DNA of 64,000 bases from Angiostrongylus vasorum (Eukaryota; Nematoda; Chromadorea; Rhabditida; Metastrongylidae), in NCBI GenBank assembly GCA_018806985.1, contig JADANN010000108.1, positions 3,844,001-3,908,000 of the forward strand. Reading direction: 5' to 3'. This document shows positions 1 to 10,740 of the stretch, in pieces. The notes below the pieces were generated by a model that made no database searches, was not told the DNA's origin, and saw nothing but the letters and a program-made list of their open reading frames with translations. The number at the start of each line of letters is the position of its first letter. Positions within the stretch are counted from its first letter, which is position 1. The translations under genes were made by a program, and so were the position numbers.

Positions 1-147
1 ATAGCAGCACTGGCTCGATACATCGGTAGGCTACCGCGAGTCATTGTAAAGGCCAGATATGCATTCAATCATCTCCAACGATGCTTAATGAAGTCTAATG
101 CAGCGCATCCTTCAGGGACTGATCCACGCCGACACCTTTTATTTTTT
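1..147 (+). repeat. tRNA-derived SINE (family B), 3' part only
   Basis: This is the 3' body of the SINE seen complete at 38401-38660. It has the same blocks: 'ggctcgatacatcggtaggc', the 'cattcaatca' stretch, and 'gcatcc...caggga'. The tRNA-like head lies to the left of the window. Family membership comes from direct comparison with the other copies here. Confidence 0.8.
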
Positions 148-623
148 TACGCTTCTAATTTGAGGGTCTGCCAACCTCCCAACCCCCTCCCCTTTCGTGA
201 ACACATTGAATGCGGTCGAAAGTGATTTTAATTGGAATCCCTGAGATGTGCTAAAGTGTTCCAAGGTTTTCACCACGAGTGGTCGCCGGTTGTTGTGGAC
301 TGGCGGGAGGTATGTTGCCTATCGACACGGATATTCTACGAAGACATCTGGGGAGATTTCGCGAAGACAGCGAAAACCAAAATCCAATGCATAACTGTTG
401 TCATAAACTTTAAATGTTATCACTTGATGATCAATATTTGGAAGGAAAATATCATTAAGTCAAGAACAATGCTGTTAAGAATACCATCGAAAACTCACTA
501 GTTAAGCGATGGGTACCAAGTACAAAAAAAGCGAACGTGGGAAAAACATTTCTAACTGCACAGGTTGGTCAAATAACGACGTTCTAGGCTTCAACTGGCA
601 CAAGAAGCAAGTGTAATGAACAA
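148..623. other. Intergenic, nothing recognised
   Basis: I see no conserved protein, RNA gene or repeat family in this stretch. An 89-codon open frame at 232-501 has no recognisable motif and no flanking splice signals. Confidence 0.5.
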
Positions 624-639
624 TCACGTATCATCTACT

Positions 640-875
640 AAAGAATTAATATGCCTGCTTCTATAATGATACTGAAATATTTGCAAAACTCCGGACCGCA
701 GGTGTCTGCGATGGGGAACGAACGCGCTATTATCTTTTCCGTGGGCTAACGCGTTCATCGCCACATCATGCGGGTCATTGGTTTGGGCTGTCTTAGATAG
801 TTTTTTTATCATCTAATACTGGTATTAGAAAACACCCGTCCACGGGACTGATCCAGGAAGCCTAAATCGGCATCG
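640..875 (+). repeat. Dispersed repeat family D (palindromic element), one arm
   Basis: It carries the family D signature blocks: 'tgatactgaaatatttgcaa', then 'ggaccgcaggtgtctgcg', 'ggggaacgaacgcgc', 'gggctaacgcgttca' and 'ccacatcatgcgggtc'. The same blocks recur near 31.5, 34.2-34.9, 41.1-42.1 and 53.9 kb. It is a non-coding mobile or fold-back repeat. Confidence 0.75.
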
Positions 876-1512
876 CTTCTATGTTGGACCAAATTAGGCT
901 ACTTGCCAAGTACTCCTGTAAGTGATTAGATCGCATAGATGTTGGACATCTACTTACTTTAACAGCAATACCATACCGTTTCACACACTTACCCTTTACA
1001 AGTACTTTCACTTCTTCGAGCACAAAGCACCAGCAAAAGAAACTAACCCGTATTCCGTAGGCTTCCTGGCATCTAGTATCGAGGCACTTCACAGGTTACG
1101 CTCGATTTTGTAGGGAAGTAGAAATCCCAGCGGGACTATAAGGCTGCACTGGACTTTAACTGAATTTCAGCAATGATCTAGATTCCTTAGTAAGACTGAA
1201 AACTGACATAACTTGAAACAAGTACACAGTCCGTAACTTGATTGTTAAAAGAAAAAAACACATCGAAGAAGAAGATTTATCAGAAAGAACACGAAGAAAA
1301 ATAGCAGAAACCCTTGATTAACGGCTCATTTGAAGAATAGTCCCCAATCTTCAACATTCAACAGGAATCCCTAAACACGAACCTACATTCATTTCTGAAT
1401 AAAATGTCTCACACGGTCCACAGAAACAGACTAAGATAGATGACGTCGTGATTGGATAGCTCAGTGAACTCACCAGTGAAAACAAAGACGGACCTCGTGA
1501 AATCCTCAGCAA
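876..1512. other. Downstream flank of OST4, no gene seen
   Basis: This AT-rich stretch lies on the 3' side of the minus-strand OST4 gene and probably includes its 3' UTR. I could not find a clean minus-strand AATAAA close to the OST4 stop. The small open frames here lack recognisable motifs. Confidence 0.45.
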
Positions 1513-1620
1513 TCAGTTGGATCGCTGATTGGCTGTGATGTAATGATAGAGCACGACCAGCATGAATATCCCAATCCCCAGAACATTGGCGCAAATCCCG
1601 AGTTGCATGTCGGTCACCAT
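1513..1620 (-). CDS. ost4: OST4, small subunit of oligosaccharyltransferase
   Basis: This is a complete 35-codon single-exon gene on the minus strand. The protein starts [20 protein letters not shown], continues [15 protein letters not shown] and then stops. Family OST4 proteins are about 36 residues, begin M-I/V-T/S-D-x-Q-L and have one membrane helix ending in a VLYHY-type motif; all of this is visible (helix roughly residues 7-27). OST4 is the smallest subunit of the ER oligosaccharyltransferase, and in yeast it holds the catalytic STT3 subunit together with the OST3/OST6 subunit. Start choice is secure because of the alignment and because TTTTCAG lies 3 bases upstream of the ATG on the coding strand, an ideal nematode (trans-)splice acceptor. 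It is divergent from the SCOC gene. Confidence 0.93.
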   Translation of the reverse strand: MVTDMQLGICANVLGIGIFMLVVLYHYITANQRSN

Positions 1621-1630
1621 TTCCTGAAAA
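1621..1630 (-). promoter_or_regulatory. Probable SL trans-splice acceptor for OST4
   Basis: On the minus strand TTTTCAG is followed by GAA and then the OST4 ATG. This fits the nematode UUUUCAG acceptor consensus. With no convincing upstream cis donor-exon pair, trans-splicing of a spliced leader directly in front of the ATG is the simplest reading. An untranslated upstream exon cannot be excluded. Confidence 0.65.
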
Positions 1631-1856
1631 CCGCTCTGTAGAAGCTCACGGACAATCCGCAAGAGCAAAGACAAAGACGAAGGCAACTCGCTGTGACTGG
1701 CGAAGCACCGCCACTAGAACGAACAGAGCAGCTACTGGGTGTCGGTCGGTCCCGAACCCTTGCCACCACGCCAGCATTCGGCCGTGTTTGCTGAGTATCA
1801 TATCGATTTAGCTGCCGAGCGAGGCGTAGCGCCTCGACGGCTAGGCGGCGACGGAG
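1621..1856. promoter_or_regulatory. Bidirectional promoter between OST4 and SCOC
   Basis: Only 236 bp separate the two divergent start codons. The segment is clearly richer in G+C than its surroundings and holds no other gene. Promoter function is inferred from the head-to-head arrangement. I see no convincing TATA box. A 108-codon minus-strand frame that overlaps it is a by-product of the GC-rich sequence. Confidence 0.6.
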
Positions 1857-4800
1857 ATGCCGAAGCTGTCCGGCACGGACGACATCCCTCTTGCCGATGA
1901 TGGTGAGTGACTTCTTCAACTCGGTGCCGCTAGAACCCACTGGTGATGGGCCTCAGCCGCCTACCCACGAGACGTCGCAGTGGGCGCGTCGTTATGTGGT
2001 AGTAGGATAAAGATCTCAGACTACAACCAGTAAGTCAAGATGAGTGGGTTCCGATTTTCAAATCGACCGTCGTTTAACCTCGGTAGTAAAACATTCAACG
2101 TGTTTAAATTGTTAAGCTTACATGAGCTTAATATAGAGATTTATTTCGGCTAACATTCCGACGACTTCTTCATTATCAAAATCAATTATCCGAGTCGATT
2201 GTCCCACAAATGTATGTCAACCTTGTGTAAGCACAACAATTTAAACACAAGTTGGGCTCCGACCACATCCTGGAAAGGGCTATGGCGTCTAGGGACTAGG
2301 CTGTGGCTCTCTTCTCCCCCAAACATTAACGTTCGTGTGTAGCTGAATAGAAGAATCTTAAAGGCTTTGAATACCCATGATATGATCGTCGATAGCATGG
2401 TAGATTGGTGCATCATGAAGTTTGGAGACCACAGTTTTTGGAAACTAAAGTAAGCTCAACCACGGAATGGAGTACCGTTTTATGAACCATTCGTTTGGCA
2501 AACTGGATCATCATTTCGTTCTTTGAGCGTTGAATACAAGGAGGGTTCTTCACTAGAACTTGGCTAAACTATGGTTTTTCAGATGACAACAATTCCATCA
2601 TAAGTGGCAGTTGCATTCCGCGGCCAGCTCAGCCTCTTCCAAGAGAGGAACCGGCCGAAGATCCTGAAGAGAAAGCGCGTCTCATCTCTCAGGTTCTCGA
2701 GCTGCAGAATACCCTTGATGGTATGTTTACGTAGTTTTTCTTCAGATTATTGATTAGCTTAAAGGGTGAAAAATTAAGGCTTTTCTCGAGTTGGAATTAA
2801 TACGTGTTATGGAACATGGTGTTTGTTGTTTCTCATTTTATTTTTTTACTTGCTCTGTAAAGATTACGACCTCATATTTTAGAATAACTTACCAAACCAG
2901 ATGCAGTAATTTTAATGGAATCGTTGCAGATACTTACTTATTTGGATACTTGGATGGCCCGTCTTCACTGGTTATGCGGGTCCCAGCATAATTTCCACTT
3001 TCTCAGAGTTTTGCTCGTTTAGCCATAGTGGTTCATTGGAGTGTAGAGGTCAGCCTAACCAAAGTCTGCTCTCAAGTCGTCACGACCCCAGGCAGTCGCC
3101 GCCGTTGTGGATCGGAGATTTGCCACCATTCGACTAATTTAGTACCAGGACGGTGACGGATCGTGGTATTGGTTTACTCTTAGCTGGGCTTCCTGATCGA
3201 AACGCCGGCCTCCATATGAGTTGGGAGGACATGCTGCGGGATGAATCCCTCGTGGGTCGCATGAATCGCTGTACATCGAAGTCCTACACGCTGGAACACC
3301 TCCCATCCACGATGAGGCAGTAAACCGTTGGTAGCCGTTGCAAATACATTTTTTCGTAAACGGACAAGCATGAATGAAGCGGTGGTTCAACATATAGCGT
3401 TCGAGGCGACGGCGACGGATCTGATACGAAAGTAGTGGCCCCTTTCATTCTGAACCCTTCTACTGATATCTGGGCGCCTTTGTGGCTCTGTTTCACCTTG
3501 TACCCTGCCAAGAAAAAGACTGAATAGACAGTAAATCGTGAAGACACGGTCTGTTTGAAAGAAGCTGTTTGTAGTGCGAATGAACTTTATGTACAAAGTT
3601 TTTATCCGCTGAGGTTACGAAAGTGTTTGACTGAGTAGATAGCGTGGCAGTACGAAATGTCAGCAATTGTAAGCAAATAATGTAATAAGAACTTCGTGTA
3701 TACTGGTCAAGAAGACATTGATCAATACTGAGGTTAATAGAAATTCTGTCCTAGGATTTAATTATGAGCTATTTTTCAGCAAGTTTGAGTCGGCGATGAG
3801 AAACAATTTTAGAATGAGTTAGTGTCGTTTCGCACTGTCTTAATAGTAGATTCAACGCTTGAGTACTTCGTTTTCTTAAAATATGCCAAAGTTACTTTAC
3901 ACTCTTGTTGAGCAAACAAAACGTCTTATTCTCCATTACGATGAAGCTGACGTTTCGGCGGATTTCGTCTTTCTCAGAGCCTAGAAAGGTCAAGTTGACC
4001 GGAATCTACCCAGCCAGACACCTCCGTGACCAAATCGAGAAAATGCCAGGCCAAGGTATCAATCACATTGTACACAAAGTAGCTTCTTTACGCACTCATT
4101 GCTTTCAATGATTCTTCCACTGAGTGCACGTGGAGACCAACGGCACAGGATTCACATGATTGAGTAATCTATCTACCTTACATTAAAATATCAGTCTTAA
4201 ATATTGTGTAAGATCACGTGTAATAACAAGGCATTTCTCTCTGTGGTTCATTTTTTAGGTTGTTGGGATGTATCCAGAATGCTTCAGGAGTTTTGCGTCC
4301 TGGAGTTCTCTATTCTTGTTAGGATGTTAACTTCTACTGCAAAATCTTCCCCGTTATGTCTCTGGGTACTGTGCGCGCCTAGTGGAGTATTTGGTTTAGC
4401 TTTATGCTTACCATCTAGGTGCTCTTTTATACGGCCGCAGAGTGATCTTCCCGTTTCTCCAGTGTGTTTGTCCCCACACACTTTACAAGAGATCAGATAG
4501 AACATACCATAACTCGTGCAATCACTTCCCTAAAATGTGCCAAAATTATTTCTTAGCAACCGATTGTACACATAAATCTTCCATCTTTTACTGAGATCTT
4601 TGCGGGAAGTGTTAAGGGATTGTTCCTGGGTGAAGCATCGCCGAAGATGGCTTTTCGTCTCAAGGGAATTCAATTCTTGCTTATTCAGTTATACTGTTTC
4701 AAGCTGTGGATGTGTAATATAAGTGCTTCACGAATGGTACACATTAAGCACTACCTGCTAATCATAGTTATCGTTACTGGGTAAGGTTTTTCACTTCGTA

Positions 4801-5533
4801 GAAATGCATTAGTTAGCCTGCCTGTGAACATACTTCCTTTCTTTGGAAATGGAAGTTAACTGAAAACAAACACTGCATAAGATTGTGCTCAGACGTAGTT
4901 AGATAGCTTTAGGTTTTAGTAGTTAGCTTTAGGTTTTAGTATTTTCTAGGACCCACTTGCTATGAACCTCTCGCATTCCACAATTTTGTGTTTCCGTGAA
5001 GTAGGAGCGGAACTTCTTTCCGCGGTGATGATTAATGGTTTCGAAAGTTTCGTCCTCAGATATCCGGAATTTGCTATCGGCTTCATTGTTGGGATGTTGT
5101 TGTCTAAAGAACGATTGGAGAAACGGTGGTTCTGGTAATGATTCTACTTCTTCCCACGGCCGATTTTCAATTAACCTCGGCATTAATCCAATAATTCTTT
5201 ACACTCTTTGGCAAACACGAGGTGTTACTTTGTTCTGTATTGACGGAAACCTTTGACCTTTCGCGGCTCCAAGGAAGGCGAAATCCGCCGAAGCTCCAGC
5301 CAGCTTTTCCGTCTACTTCTTGTTCATTTCAATTTAATCAGCGCTATATCCGGGCATTGATGATGTAAACAGCATGTTCATGACATATTTCAGATTTGAG
5401 TCAACGTGTGGACGCTGTGAAGGAAGAAAGTCTGAAATTGCGTTCCGAGAATCAAGTCCTAGGCCAGTATATACAGAATTTGATGGCGTCCTCATCTGTG
5501 TTCCAGTCTTCAAATAGCGGAGGAAAACAGTAG
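1857..5533 (+). CDS. unc-69: SCOC / UNC-69 short coiled-coil protein (3 exons)
   Basis: Coding exons are 1857-1902, 2583-2720 and 5394-5533. Donors GTGAGT and GTATGT and acceptors TTTTTCAG and ATTTCAG all join in phase 1 and give 107 residues plus stop. Exon 1 starts [15 protein letters not shown]. Exon 2 is acidic and ends [19 protein letters not shown]. Exon 3 reads [20 protein letters not shown], then [19 protein letters not shown], near-identical to the C-terminal coiled coil of SCOC/UNC-69 (about residues 45-95). In C. elegans UNC-69 binds UNC-76 and acts in axon outgrowth and presynaptic organisation; vertebrate SCOC is a Golgi-associated Arl1-binding protein linked to autophagy. Length matches the ~108-residue nematode isoform. 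Introns are 680 bp and 2,673 bp; the second is filled with mobile DNA. No defect is seen. Confidence 0.95.
2935..3335 (+). repeat. Dispersed repeat family A, near-full copy
   Basis: It starts around 'tggatggcccgtcttcactg', passes 'ggcagtcgccgcc' and 'tggtattggtttactcttag', and ends near 'gtaaaccgttgg'. Other copies are at 12793-13188 (+), 28493-28862 (-), 42910-43152 (+, truncated) and 57360-57705 (-). I see no coding capacity and do not know its class. It lies inside SCOC intron 2. Confidence 0.75.
3540..3745 (+). repeat. Degenerate Penelope-related segment
   Basis: Blocks here resemble the sequence just right of the best Penelope-like copy. 'gctgtttgtagtgcgaatga' matches a block near 31160, and 'gatcaatactgaggttaata' matches 31073-31090. 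There is no intact reading frame. Confidence 0.45.
3887..4510 (-). mobile_element. Penelope-like element, 3' fragment with GIY-YIG nuclease
   Basis: On the minus strand, 4505-4284 encodes a GIY-YIG-type nuclease segment: [20 protein letters not shown], then [18 protein letters not shown] with a [16 protein letters not shown] block. The same order is seen in the larger copy at 30.4-30.8 kb. Downstream (4200-3887) follows the element's terminal region with a damaged hammerhead core at 3944-3983. The reverse-transcriptase part is missing. It lies inside SCOC intron 2, antisense to the gene. Confidence 0.8.
3944..3983 (-). ncRNA. Hammerhead-ribozyme-like core, damaged
   Basis: On the minus strand the order is GGCT, CTGAGAA, a stem II-like AGACGAAATCCGCC, then GAAACGTC, AGCTTC. 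It is the same layout as the intact core at 30968-31008. The conserved G8 of CUGANGA is A here, and stem II has a mismatch, so self-cleavage is unlikely. Confidence 0.55.
4929..5320 (-). mobile_element. Penelope-like element remnant with 5' open frame
   Basis: A minus-strand frame (5183-4929) starts [20 protein letters not shown]. The sequence around its ATG matches 31040-31100, which lies just beyond the hammerhead arm of the larger copy. The frame is therefore probably the start of the element's own protein and not a host exon. Plus-strand 5265-5312 keeps a hammerhead-like skeleton, but CUGAGGA has become CCAAGGA. The inverted junction near 5250 is typical of rearranged Penelope copies. No protein family is recognised for the frame. 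Confidence 0.5.
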
Positions 5534-5760
5534 GGTTTTCGTGTCCTTCTTGTTTATTTGCATTATATCATTTTGTGCTTAAATTTACAGTGTGTCTGAT
5601 TGCGTAGTATCCTGTATTTTGTGCGTTCTGTTCTCAAATGACCTGCTACGGTCTAGCTATGAGTTGTTCGGTGAAAGCTAGAAGTTGTTTGCTTTAGTCG
5701 TTATGCGTTACATGCTTGTTAGAATTCTAGATTTCTTGCCTAAATTTATGTGAGAAGGGA

Positions 5761-5766
5761 AATAAA
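5761..5766 (+). terminator. Polyadenylation signal AATAAA of SCOC
   Basis: A perfect AATAAA lies 228 bases after the SCOC stop codon, in the expected strand and range for a 3' UTR. Confidence 0.6.
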
Positions 5767-5769
5767 CAT

Positions 5770-6970
5770 AATTTGCCTGTTATTCTTCACATCTCTGCTG
5801 CATGGTGGTAGTAATGTTGTGGTGTTGTGTTGCGTAATTAGCCGGTTTTTCAGAAACGATATGATATCCTCAATTTTCGAGTGGTGATCGACACCCGAGC
5901 CCAAGGCCTTGAGATTTCTGTTCTCTTTACATCTTGAAGATTTCGAGGTTGTTATTTGTTGTGGTGTTGTGTAGTTATAATGGCTCGCTTTCGTGCCGTA
6001 AATTTGGAATCAAGGCCTACAGTTTATTTCGTAACATGTGTGCCGTTGTTGGGATTTCTCGTAACCTATTTAATTTCAAGGTAAGGTTGTTCTTCTCAAA
6101 ACTTAGGGGAAAGACTCTCATTTTGTTCTGTTCCAACCGGTAATTCAGGGCATAACCCTTCCACTCATGTATAACATTTCTTTACCCACTTCTTACTATA
6201 ACATGAAATTTACTTCGTGTTAAGAACAATAAATAGTCACAGACCCTAGTTTGTGTGCCACATTCGATTTCCGTCTTACCATGTCGTACCGTTTGCCAGC
6301 GACAACTCAACAGTGCTTGATTATCGAGTTTTTATGCTTTTATCCCCGATTTTTTTGAATATATTTCTGGTCATATATACTGGTAAGGTGGGCCTTCTAT
6401 CAGTCCTGATCTAAAGTTATCTTGTTGTAAATTCTCATTCTCTAACTAATAGTAGCGTAGCCACTTTCTAATGTTCTACGGAAAAGGAGAAAAAGACACA
6501 AAAAAGGAAACGTTCGATAGTTCATGTGACTTTCCGGCTGGAGGGTTTAGATATCAATAACGATCAGCTGAGGAAGTGAGGATGTGGAAGCCAAATTGAC
6601 GAAGTATAGACGAATGTGCAAAAAGGCTAACATCTCCAGAATTCAAGGGTGGATCTCCTATTCATGAAGTATGGTCATTTAGCTCTAGGCATTCCCACCC
6701 AAATCTGCTAAATCTTGATTTACGGGAAGGCGCTTTCATGGATATTTAACTTGTTGGAAGGATAAGAATCTGAGGTTGTCTTTAAGCAGCAGTGTTCAAT
6801 TTGCGTTACTTGGAAGAAGAACATGGTGTCTACAGCAATTCGTCGATGTGGCAATTCCAAAGTTTTGCTTGCTCAGGAAGCATACTGCGTTGTTTCGTTT
6901 CGTCAATAGGAAAAAAAGAACTGTGGCCGATAAAGGAGGCACCCAAATTTCCTAGTGTACATTTATGTTG
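5770..6970. other. Intergenic, no gene recognised
   Basis: AT-rich, with only short open frames. I see no conserved domain, tRNA or familiar repeat between the SCOC poly(A) signal and the repeat at about 6975. Confidence 0.5.
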
Positions 6971-6974
6971 TTTC

Positions 6975-7080
6975 AGTCTATTCGGATACGTGGATGGGTC
7001 GTCCTTACTGGTTCTGCGGACCCCAGAATAATTTCCATTCGCTTATGTCCCACGCAGTCGCCGTCCATGGTGGTGGCTTG
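6975..7080 (+). repeat. Repeat family A, internally deleted fragment
   Basis: The family A head ('cgtggatgggtcgtccttac' and 'tgcggaccccag') is joined directly to the 'cgcagtcgccgtcc' block. About 100 bases found in other copies are missing. Confidence 0.65.
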
Positions 7081-7099
7081 CTTCGAACATGGTGTCGTC

Positions 7100-9880
7100 A
7101 GTAAGACCAATTCCAGATTTTTTAAAAGCGTTCCCATCTTCGGATGCAGATGGTTGGAGTTAGCCACGAACGCGTCCACGTATTATTTGGGTGGTCTTCG
7201 AAGAAAACGCTTGCATTATCTTGGAGTTCATTCCGCTGTTCGTTTCGTCCTCATATCATTTCTTATTGTATGATCGGGGCATCCATATTTCGTTACCGTC
7301 GTATATTCTGCCGAAGGATCCCAGAGATAGGTCTCCAAGATCTGAGCTGCATATTCCAAATAGGCGATGTGAGTACCGGTTGAATTTCAGAAGAGATCGT
7401 TTAAGCGCTTTGCTGTGTGTGGTGCACAGATTTCTTGACGTCGTTGAAGTATCAGCTCACATTTTTGCTTCATAACAGGGCGCTGAGAAGACGGAAAAGT
7501 GAGCGCGTATTTTTGAGTACTTCAGTTGGTCGGTGTTTTGTTCGAGAGGCCCGAATGCGGCACAGGCTGCTCTGCTTCTTTTATTTAAACCGTCCTCAGT
7601 AGTCACTGAACGTCGAAGGTATACGTGCGAGGTGGTTTGTGTAATCAGAGAACCATCCAGTTTGGTTTGTTTGCCTTAGCACCATGGATTCTTCAACAGC
7701 TGGGTGATCGTCCTACTTATTCATAGTCCAATCTATTTTCTCGCTTCGTTGAGTTCATTGACAATTGCCTCCGCTTTACTGGTTCTGCTCAGAAAGATGA
7801 CGATGTCATTCGCCAAACGAACATTTCTCAGTAAATTTCCATTAGTATGTATGCCCTTGTGTACCAATCAAGTGAGCTCACTATCGACTGCAGTGCGACA
7901 GTAAACGGATTTGGCGATATGATGTCTTGTCGAACCCTTTTCCCTATGGGTGTGGTAAGAAATCTATGGAAAAGCTGTATATTTGTGCTGAATTTTCCGA
8001 TAACACTCAGATGGAGTCTTTATATGGGATGGCGTCTCTCCTTTGTTGAGGAGCGCTAGTAGGGTTGCATTCGTTTCGACGATATCAAACGGTTTTTCAC
8101 ACCCGACAAAAGTAAAGACTATGGGCAGGTGGTATTCGCGGCAGGCTTCTCTACCCGTAATGCGGTTTAGATGTGGTCCATGCAGCAGAATCCTTCTCGG
8201 GATCTCTTGAACAGCTTGTAGAGTACACTCAGTAAGCGAAGATCCTTTCGGTCATTCTTCTTGAGCCGGATGATCGTGCGCGACGTCCTTCGCTAATCTG
8301 GGCTTTTCGCTTTCTGAAGGTGTGGGTTGTGGAAACCATATCTATGTTGTGGCCTCCAACTCTAAAGAAATCGGTGGTTGTATTATCAGGTCCTCGAGCT
8401 ATGCCTCTCTTCATGCTTTCTATGGCAACTCGAACTTCAGAGGTGGAATCCCGGGCGGTTTTTCACCAGTGGGGATTTCGTGATCCGAGACAGGGATTTG
8501 GAGCAGAACAGATTGATATGGAAATTATCTGTTATCAATTCAATTTCATGGCGAAATCCTTGCTTCGTTCATTGGGGCGGATAGCGGAACAATCGTCAGA
8601 GTAGATGGTAAAGTAGCAGTTTTTTTAGTTGCTTCCAATAACTTTTTTCTGCCTATACCGATGTATCTCCTGCAAGGGTTTTCTACGGCTGGCGTATATC
8701 ATCAGCCGTGTTAGATGTGTTGCAGTAGGATGAAACTTCAGTGTCCTACTTTTTCGAACAACTAAATGGTTACGGAGTTGCGGTTCAAACTACTTGGCTG
8801 ATGAAATGAGGCGAGTTTTGAAGTTTTTAGTCCCTCGATAAGCAGCATATATTGCTCGGTCGAGTCTTCATTCATCTGCCAATCATATAAAGAGAGCAAT
8901 TTCTTGGGAATATATCCTCGTCATACACGACTTGTTTTGTTCTTCTTGGACGGTGACAGAAGTTCTTTTCCAGCGTGTAACTGAGCCGATTCTTCGCACG
9001 TAGACGGTGATCGGATGCAGTAGAGAATCCGCGTATCACTGAGATATCAAAGAAGCACAATTTTCTGTTTCACCTCTATCACCTGTAGCCCCGTTGATCG
9101 TCGAGTGACTCGAACGGGCGCCAGTAAATCTTCCATTTTTCCCTGTCGCGTGCAAGAGTAGCCCAATGGGTTCTGTTCGCTCTAGGAACTCGTTGAGCAT
9201 CATATTTTCATATTTTCTGTTTATGAGAATATAATCAATCTCCCATGAGTCGTGCCATCAGGAGACTCTCATGACCATCGGCGATTTTCTCCATCCCCGA
9301 AAAATGATCTTCTATGGAAGAGACGTGCTGCGGATAGAAGTCTTCCAAGACAATTTTCAATTTTCATTCTTACAAGACAGTTTCAAATTCTGATTTCGCT
9401 CTCTTGTTCCAGATTTTTTCTATCCTCTACTCATTTTTTGTTGGCTCTTCCTAATCTGGGATTGAAGTCTTCAACAGCGACTTTATAGAAGGGCTTCTCG
9501 TATGGATTACTTCCTCTAACGCTCTCATCAGCTGTACAGGTCGGTGAGTAACAGCTGATGCTACTGACTTTCTTTTGACTCCCAATTCGGATACGAAGAA
9601 TAGACAAGGGGAGGGTGGTAGGATTTCCTATGGCTTGAGTAGATGGGAAATAATAGATGGGTGTACGACAAAGCCAACGCCACTGGCATTTGGTAACGGA
9701 AATTCTCCTTCACAAATGACAAGAGTTGCTCCAACTAATTGGCATATATTAGTCCTTTTGCTTTTCGTCTCTTCTAGGACCATCACATGGAATTTGTGCA
9801 TCCAGTTGCCTCAAGAAGAGGGAAATGATAGATGTCTGAGGAGAATGTTCTATTGTTATAGTTGCAAAGCAGGAAGCAGT
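7100..9880 (-). mobile_element. Decayed RTE-type non-LTR retrotransposon (family 2)
   Basis: Read on the minus strand, from right to left, the domains come in RTE order. Endonuclease pieces: 9870-9560 with LVGATLVICEGEFPLPNASG and GVGFVVHPS; EIDYILINRKY near 9220; SDHRLRAKNR near 9020. Reverse-transcriptase pieces: about 8414-8230, MKRGIARGPDNTTTDFFRVG; and 7830-7700, RLANDIVIFLSRTSKAEAIV, the degenerate counterpart of RFADDIV. The C-terminal part follows. The catalytic ADD is now AND, there are many stops and frameshifts, and it carries a nested insertion at 9068-9200. It cannot be autonomous. The family is recognised from conserved blocks of hookworm-type RTE proteins. Confidence 0.75.
9068..9200 (-). 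mobile_element. 3' tail of RTE family 1, nested in RTE family 2
   Basis: On the minus strand it encodes the RTE-1 C-terminus: THWATLARDREKWKIYWRPF, ESLDDQRGYR and stop. This matches the end of the copy at 48278-48400. It interrupts the endonuclease domain of the family 2 element exactly between its DYILINRKY and DISVIRGF...SDHRL parts, so it inserted later. Confidence 0.75.
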
Positions 9881-10044
9881 CTCTAGGGGTGTGCCGTGGG
9901 CGTCATGGTTTGTCCGTTTTCAATGATGCCCTTTACGATCGAAGATTTGATCACTTTCCACCAGTTGTCTCACTGCCCAACGTCAAAGACAGGAGCGCGA
10001 AATATGGGAAGTACTGCGGCTGGAATTGTTCTGGCTGAACCACT

Positions 10045-10205
10045 TTGTTTCCCTGCAGTCCCGAGGTCAGTTTAGGCGAAGACTTCCTGAAGTCGTCATC
10101 ACCCTAGGGCATCGGTGCCCCTAGCGGATCAGAGTGTGATTTGCTACCATGTGACCAGTTTGATGCTAGGACGATGGTGATTTCTAATATTGGTTCCAGT
10201 TAAAT
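10045..10205 (+). repeat. Repeat family A, internal fragment
   Basis: It shares 'gcagtcccgaggtcag' and, after divergence, 'agcggatcagagtgtgattt' and 'ctaggacgatggtga' with the family A copies at 2935 and 42910. Confidence 0.6.
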
Positions 10206-10329
10206 CTTAATATCAGCTATTTTTAACGTCATCTTTTTAGAGCTCAATTAGTTCCCTTTTTTAAAAACTTTAGAAATGAGCCAACATCTTTAATAATTGT
10301 GCATTTTGTTGTAAATGGAGGATCTGCTG

Positions 10330-10740
10330 CAATTATTGCAGTAGAGTCTGACAGCCGTTCAGTATGCTGTCAAACTGTGGAAGGACGAAGGAAACGGTGT
10401 GAGGCGAAAATCCAGGCATCCTGATAAGATGGTTCATAAAAGTGTTGAGCTGCCCTGCTCAAAGAGCAGCTTGTAGTCCTAAACTATCGCTTACTCAGCG
10501 GACAACGGTTAACCAATATAGCTACAATGTGTCAACTCAAGAAATGCGCACGATCTGCAAGATGATGGGTCTCTCTTGGTCACGTGAAATTTTCAGCTGA
10601 TTTGTCCGATGGTGGAACAGTATCAGAAATCCACTGCTTTCTAAAAATGTGATGGAACCAGAGAGCATTTATTGTAAATGAGAAGACGCTTGTGCTCTAC
10701 GTTAACAAAAGCTCAAAGACAACGCTCAAGCCTACCAAAT
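10330..10740 (+). pseudogene. Possible decayed Tc1/mariner-type transposase trace
   Basis: Broken frames read AVKLWKDEGNGVRRKSRHPD near 10360-10440 and MRTICKMMGLSWS near 10540-10580. This vaguely recalls the paired helix-turn-helix region of Tc1/mariner transposases (helix, basic R-P linker, second helix). No DDE core is recognised and stops are frequent, so this is a weak call. Confidence 0.25.

Noticed and set aside
1614..1940. 108-codon minus-strand open frame next to OST4
   Set aside because: It runs through the acceptor of OST4, the promoter and SCOC exon 1 on the other strand. It has no family similarity, and its arginine richness comes from GC-rich DNA.
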